Source: Azorinus chamasolen (taxonomy: Eukaryota > Mollusca > Bivalvia > Cardiida > Solecurtidae). Taken from it: DNA of 64,000 nucleotides. The notes under the pieces were generated by a model. The model saw only the letters and a program-made list of their open reading frames with translations. It was not told where the DNA came from and searched no databases. The DNA lies in contig OY755241.1 of NCBI GenBank assembly GCA_963576725.1, positions 25,456,449 through 25,520,448 of the forward strand, given 5' to 3'. The position numbers were made by a program, and so were the translations under genes. Below are positions 59,616-64,000 of this stretch, one piece after another; positions within the stretch are counted from its first letter, which is position 1, and each line of letters begins with the position of its first letter.

Positions 59616-59807
59616 TACATTTAATGAGAGATGCGAATGGAACATGTGTACAAAAGAAACCTTACATGTTTTTTTCGTTGTTTTGATTTTAATTCATACT
59701 TCCACATATTCATCTGCATGTAATATTGTATTTTTAAACAATTAAAACTATTTCAACATACATGAAATGTTTGTCAACAGTTTACGGGCAATACTTAGCA
59801 GGATATC

Positions 59808-59912
59808 TTCTTCCCTAATGAAACCTTTATAAGACAGCCACCTGTATATAACAGCCAGTTTCTCTTGGTCCCAAAGGTGGCTGTCTTACACAGGTTTGAC
59901 TGTATAATATTC
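59808..59912 (+). mobile_element. Short TA-type inverted repeat
   Basis: 'taatgaaacctttataagac' + 'agccacctgta' pairs with 'ggtggctgtcttacacaggt' + 'ttgactgta'. Related in style to group C termini but without the hairpin module. Confidence 0.65.
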
Positions 59913-60061
59913 TGTAAGTATAGAAATTTGGAATAAACGTAAATTGGGAAAGTGTTAATTGTACACGTTTGCAGATTTTCTGCGTGAACCTTGACCTCTG
60001 ACTATTTTTGAACTATTAAAAGAACAGTAAAACCTCTCTCATACAAAGACCATAAAACTAG

Positions 60062-60285
60062 GTCGAATTGTTGGGTATACAGTAACACCTGCCTTAGTGG
60101 TCATTAAAATAGCATTAATTATGCGTCTGTAAAGCAGGTGGTAGCTTAATGCAGGTCAAAAGAATGCAGAAAGCTCATACAGGAGCTTTATGCATTACTT
60201 TTGCATTGCATTAAGCAACCACCTGCTTTTTAACACTCCTAGCTTCAATAAATGAATGAGCTCTTTGGACAGGTTCTGGTGTATG
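60062..60285 (+). mobile_element. MITE group C
   Basis: TA|CAGTAACACCTGCCTTAG, arms 'caggtcaaaagaatgcagaa' and 'atgcattacttttgcattgc', tip 'gctcatacaggagc', right end 'ggacaggttctggtgta'. Confidence 0.78.
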
Positions 60286-60407
60286 TTCTTTGGTACACAA
60301 GAAACACGAACCACTGACTCATCAATCCCGTTCTGTAAAGTCAAACATCGATAGAGAGTAGATCATGTTTCGAAATGAGATTTAAATTTTTAGTTTTTGT
60401 TTCGTTA

Positions 60408-60585
60408 GTCTTTCCTCCATATATACGCCTTTCTACGTCTCTGTAATAGTCACTTCTTGAAACCACAATGGTTTCAATACTACACAATTCTAACAGTTTC
60501 CTTTTGTCTATTAAATGCTCCTTTTCGGTAGTTTATTCAAAAGAGGTTGGACCTAATAATAGTCCATGAGGGACTTAGTTAACCT
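60408..60585 (-). mobile_element. MITE group B, hairpin deleted
   Basis: 'ctttcctccatatatacgcc', then 'cttgaaaccacaatggtttc' (both arm bases retained, centre gone), to 'ccatgagggacttagttaa'. Confidence 0.75.
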
Positions 60586-60717
60586 ACACATGGACAGCAA
60601 CTGCTTATAGGTGAAGTATTGTCCACTGTCATCTCAACGACCGTGGTCATTTGTCTGTTTTCACGAGAATGATTGCTGCCTGGCCTGGTCACGTGGCTAC
60701 CTCTTTCATAGTACTGT

Positions 60718-60850
60718 TTAACCCTTTACTCCATTAAGACTACTTTTAACGTATTTGCAAACAGGACAGACCAAGATCAGACAGTTCCTGAAGGAGCGGT
60801 GTAATCAAGGTCTGTTCTGTTCCTTTATGTTATCTGCAGAACTCATTCTC
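60718..60850 (+). mobile_element. MITE group A', right part missing
   Basis: TTAACCCTTTACTCCATTAAG, hairpin 'cagttcctgaaggagcggtg', then loses similarity after 'gttcctttatg'. 60850-61260 holds a further decayed A' piece ('atgaatatttcatgtcagaa', 'cagccgtctgatctgggtct'). Confidence 0.7.
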
Positions 60851-61263
60851 TTATTGCATGTTATGACAATTTACCTACATGTATATTGCAGAAACATTCT
60901 TGATTCTTGTACAGTTAAAATCATAATGGTCATTTAGAAACAGTGATCAAGTTTCGACGAGGGCCTTGTTTCACATGTATCATTCATAGATCCATGCAGT
61001 GGTGAAGCGTAGATCCAGATAAGCGATTTATAATTATTGCCAAGTTTAAATATGCTTCATGAATATTTCATGTCAGAAATAATGATTGTATGAATATTAA
61101 TCAGCTGATTTTTTTAATATCACCATGGATAAGGACATTTTAACCTAACAGAAACTGTAGAAATAGTTATTTATACAGCCGTCTGATCTGGGTCTACTGT
61201 GTGTGCAATGGTGTCATAAGGTGTCTATGGAGAAAATGATTTGGTGAGCAGCTAAGAAAAATA

Positions 61264-61462
61264 TACAACACAATAAAATCCCACTAATGCGACCACCTAA
61301 AAGAGGTATAATTCCGAGTGTTAGATGCAGGTGGTAGCTTAATGCAGGACAAAAATAGAAGAGCTTTCTGCATTACTTTTGCCCTGCATTAAGCAACCAC
61401 CGGCTTATAAAGACATCCATGTTTATTCATTAAGTAGTCGCATTAAAAGGGTTCTACTCTGA
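61264..61462 (+). mobile_element. MITE group C, left hairpin arm shortened
   Basis: 'acaataaaatcccactaatg' + 'cgaccacc' ... 'aggacaaaaatagaagagct' + 'ttctgcattactttt' ... 'gtcgcattaaaagggttcta'. The tip is gone. Confidence 0.78.
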
Positions 61463-61470
61463 CTTGTGTG

Positions 61471-61797
61471 TACAGTGAACCCTCGTTACAACGGAAGTGT
61501 TTGTTTCCAGACATTTTGCTGGTATAACGAGGTTGCCGTTATAACGAGTTTAAACATGAAAGGAACCATATGGCCAGTTTTAAACTAGTACCAACAAGTG
61601 AACGCTAAATGCAGAATACAAGAAGTGCAAAAAGCTCCCTTTGGGCATTAAGCGATCACCTGTCTTATTGGCATTGCACCTATTTATTCAGTGGTTGTTT
61701 CAAAGACTTAACGGTAATTTTGTTTCAATGCATACTGCCGGTATAACGAGGGTGCCCTTGTAACTAATGCCGGTATAATGAGGGTTCACTGTACATA
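61471..61797 (+). mobile_element. Pogo-like MITE with GTTATAACG-type ends
   Basis: TA|CAGTGAACCCTCGTTACAA and 'cggtataatgagggttcact'|GTA, plus sub-terminal copies 'ggtataacgaggttgccgtt' / 'ccggtataacgagggtgccc'. A remnant of the C hairpin lies inside ('agaagtgcaaaaagctccct'). A third terminal type sharing that module. Confidence 0.82.
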
Positions 61798-61799
61798 CA

Positions 61800-62111
61800 T
61801 CGCGTGATAATGACGACGAATCTACCTGTTATTCCGTGATACTTTTTTGCATGTTTATTTCACCGATATTTCTTGACTACATGTATTCATCTACATCTAT
61901 ATGTTTTCCGAACATGACATTATTTTGTCAGGAGTGTTCTAAATTACCGTTAGATGTAGAGAGATGATGTTCGAACACAGTATATTGCATGTGTCCTGAT
62001 ATCCGTCTTACTAAAACATCGTACAGCTGAAATTATCTACCATAGTTCTACCATACATAGATCGCAACTGGAAACTGTGATCGACAAATGTTAGGAAGTA
62101 CGAAGTTAGCT
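61800..62111. other. Intergenic, nothing recognised
   Basis: AT-rich unique sequence without coding potential or complete elements. Confidence 0.45.
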
Positions 62112-62368
62112 TTAACCCTTTACTCCATTAATGCGCATTTCTACGCACTTGCAAACAGGATAGACAAAGATCAGACGGCCCTAGAATAGTCGTCTATATG
62201 ACTTAACAATATATAATACATATAATACATAATATATAATACATTTGTATTATTGTACAGTTTTTACTACGGCAAAACGACTGTGTCCATGCGAGATTGT
62301 AAAATTTGATGTAATTAATTTCCATTGGTGTCATTTATTTCGTGAATATTCATGGAGTAAAGGGTTAA
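62112..62368 (+). mobile_element. MITE group A', TTAA ends
   Basis: TTAACCCTTTACTCCATTAA...ATTCATGGAGTAAAGGGTTAA; terminal repeats well kept. The hairpin is decayed ('cagacggccctagaatagtc') and a small 'tataatacat' repeat was inserted. Confidence 0.83.
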
Positions 62369-62417
62369 TTGGTTATTCGAGTAATATCGATTGTCGCAAA
62401 TTAGAACCTACGATTAT

Positions 62418-62661
62418 TTAACCCATTCCCTCATAGGCTAGTTTTAGACCAAATCTCTCTGAACAAAGCTACCGAAAATGAGCATTTACTAGAGAAAGGG
62501 TAATGTTAGAATTGTGTAGTTTTGAAACATATTAAGCAAATGCTCTATATATCACAATGGTTTCAAAAAGTGACTTTTACCGAGGCGCAGAATGGCGTGT
62601 TATGGGGGGGGGGGGGGGGGGGGGGGGGGAGTGGGGGGGGGGGGGGGGGGGGGGGGGTTAA
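62418..62661 (+). mobile_element. MITE group B with large poly-G run at its right end
   Basis: TTAACCCATTCCCTCATAG at the left. The hairpin is partly deleted ('tgaaacatattaagcaaatg'). The right end should be GAGGGAATGGGTTAA but is 26 G, 'agt', 25 G, then TTAA (62604-62657). Confidence 0.83.
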
Positions 62662-63049
62662 CTGTGTAGGTACACGCAGTTGTTTTAATACATGTATTTG
62701 TTAACCCATTATTACCTCATGAATAATTATGTAAGAATATATCATTTCATGAATATTTATTGCCTGCATTTTTACATTGGTACATAATATCAAATGAGAA
62801 ACTAGTGACCGAGTGTCATCAAAGAGCTACTCGGCGTCTCATCTGTTTGCAAACGTGACACATGGTTGAGGATAACGGGATTAAGTTGTACGAATATATT
62901 TTACATATATTATCTATATATATATACGTCATGTATATTCATTAGTTCAATGGTTTGCATGCACGTCTTCGTTCATTGTTTTTTACATGATTAACCATTT
63001 GCCTCGTGAATACTCATGTAAGAAATAATGACGCCATGAATACAGCATA
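62662..63049. other. Intergenic with A'-type fragments
   Basis: 'ctcatgaataattatgtaag' and 'ctcatgtaagaaataatgac' style A' pieces near 62715 and 63010; otherwise unique AT-rich sequence. Confidence 0.5.
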
Positions 63050-63235
63050 ATAAACGGTCATTCATTTATTGAACATGAGAGTCTTAGAAAAGCAGGTTGG
63101 TTGCTTAATGCAGGTCAAAAATAATACAGAAAGCTTTCTGCATTACTTTTAACCTGCATTTAAGCTACCACCTGTCTTACATAAATATAACCATACCTCT
63201 TTTTGATGTCCAATTATGACATGCTCTACTGTATG
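63050..63235 (+). mobile_element. MITE group C, tip deleted
   Basis: 'cggtcattcatttattgaac' ... 'caggtcaaaaataatacaga' + 'aagctttctgcattactttt' ... 'gacatgctctactgta'. The arms meet as AAGCTT, so the GCTCC...GGAGC tip was lost cleanly. Confidence 0.8.
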
Positions 63236-63399
63236 TAACCAGACCATAGTTTCCCTGTATGGATCCCCAATATGTTATGTACATGTTAGTATGTTTACGC
63301 TTGTATGTATGTTCATGTGCGTGGTGAGTGTGCACGAGAGAATCGGTTAAGTGTGAGTTGACATGGTGAGTGAAGCATATCAAGTCACCTGACCGTAGT

Positions 63400-63704
63400 T
63401 AATGAGCTAAACCTCTTTTCCCGCTTCCAATATTCTGGCTATAACTCTCGTTCTAAACGGACGTCTATATCATAGAAAACTCTCCGTGGCTATTGCTTGT
63501 ATTCCTCTCATAACGACCAGCTGGTAAGCCTTCTATTTGTTATATTTAGGATTTAATTTACAATTCATTCATTTATTCGGTTAACAATGAATCAAGTCGG
63601 TTACGCTATTTGAACTTCGATACGCGAGTCTTATTATTCAACTCTGGCTCAACATTGTACTCATCATTTCTATTTTGTATTTCAGACCCTTATTACTTTT
63701 TACA
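63400..63704 (+). other. Possible first exon of a further plus-strand gene
   Basis: Non-repetitive sequence ending in a good donor 'cagctg|gtaagc' at about 63523-63528. No open frame or promoter motif confirms it; offered only as a candidate. Confidence 0.15.
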
Positions 63705-63904
63705 NNNNNNNNNNNNNNNNNNNNNNNNNNNNNNNNNNNNNNNNNNNNNNNNNNNNNNNNNNNNNNNNNNNNNNNNNNNNNNNNNNNNNNNNNNNNNNNN
63801 NNNNNNNNNNNNNNNNNNNNNNNNNNNNNNNNNNNNNNNNNNNNNNNNNNNNNNNNNNNNNNNNNNNNNNNNNNNNNNNNNNNNNNNNNNNNNNNNNNNN
63901 NNNN
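63705..63904. other. Assembly gap of 200 N
   Basis: Exactly 200 unknown bases, the usual placeholder length for a scaffold join of unknown size. Sequence after it (63905-64000) is too short to interpret. Confidence 0.98.
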
Positions 63905-64000
63905 ATGTAGAGACAATTGTTTGGGTCTTGAGAAATCTTGACTTACTGTATGACTGATCTATTTCCAAACATGCACATCGGTCATTAAATATGTTCATCC

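Larger units (their letters stand above)
59379..59957 (-). mobile_element. MITE group A interrupted by other insertions
   Basis: Left part 'caaccctttcataaacctgt', hairpin with deleted right arm ('gacggctcctctgtttgc'), and a G-run of 14 (59469-59482). After 'ccatgaatat' (59546) foreign DNA enters; 'attctgtaagtatagaaatt' + 'tggaataaacg' resumes at 59908 and ends GGGAAAGTGTTAA. Confidence 0.78.

Noticed and set aside
62522..62704. Glycine-rich open frame
   Set aside because: Created by the poly-G run inside a MITE end; not a protein.
63610..63998. Open frames crossing the N block
   Set aside because: Most residues are undefined; the frames exist only because N has no stops.

Overview
This is a eukaryotic, animal window. 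It is AT-rich, its genes have GT-AG introns, and it is saturated with small inverted-repeat transposons, tRNA-derived SINEs, non-LTR retrotransposon fragments and minisatellites. The repeat types (short repeats ending in 'ggccctcttgtt', blocks around 'agttatggccaatgtt', a tRNA-headed SINE ending in a 'gttgggtttaacgtc'-type tail) are what I associate with marine bivalve molluscs. That assignment is inference from repeat style, not from a marker gene.

Genes. (1) Two intronless small heat-shock protein genes lie on the minus strand (6642-7235 and 13155-13778). They sit in a duplicated segment of about 1 kb whose copies are 6.5 kb apart. The first copy has a nonsense codon that removes the C-terminal IxI motif kept by the second. 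(2) A six-exon plus-strand gene spans 29629-49602. Its exons join in phase to a 274-residue mitochondrial ribosome recycling factor (MRRF), spread over 20 kb of satellite-filled introns. (3) A minus-strand gene runs from about 58400 to 52781, with one non-coding exon and three coding exons joining in phase to 461 residues. I do not recognise the protein: a folded N-terminal region, a lysine-rich linker, an acidic region and a C-terminal membrane anchor. (4) Three truncated LINE reverse-transcriptase remnants lie at about 4575-5524, 26082-27008 and 28515-29110.

Repeats. Most of the remaining DNA consists of three palindromic MITE groups. Group A/A'/D and group B end in TTAA|CCC...GGG|TTAA, as piggyBac-like elements do, and occupied and empty TTAA sites can be compared inside the window. 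Group C ends in TA|CAGT...ACTG|TA, as Tc1/mariner/pogo-like elements do. The three groups have unrelated hairpin arms but share the same hairpin tip, GCTCC-TANA-GGAGC. Satellites include a 2.1-kb array dense in nuclear-receptor half-sites (20262-22400), a 26-bp array of about 75 units (32315-34293), a 3.9-kb array of roughly 160-bp units with octamer motifs (36100-40010), a 26-bp array of about 46 units (45888-47083) and a 35-bp array born inside a MITE (15678-16190).

Most striking layout: three exon-intron junctions lie inside tandem arrays. The donor of MRRF exon 4 is repeated about 20 times at 49-bp spacing, the donor of MRRF exon 2 about 7 times, and the acceptor of the last exon of the unknown gene lies in the first unit of another array. 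The window ends with a 200-N assembly gap (63705-63904).
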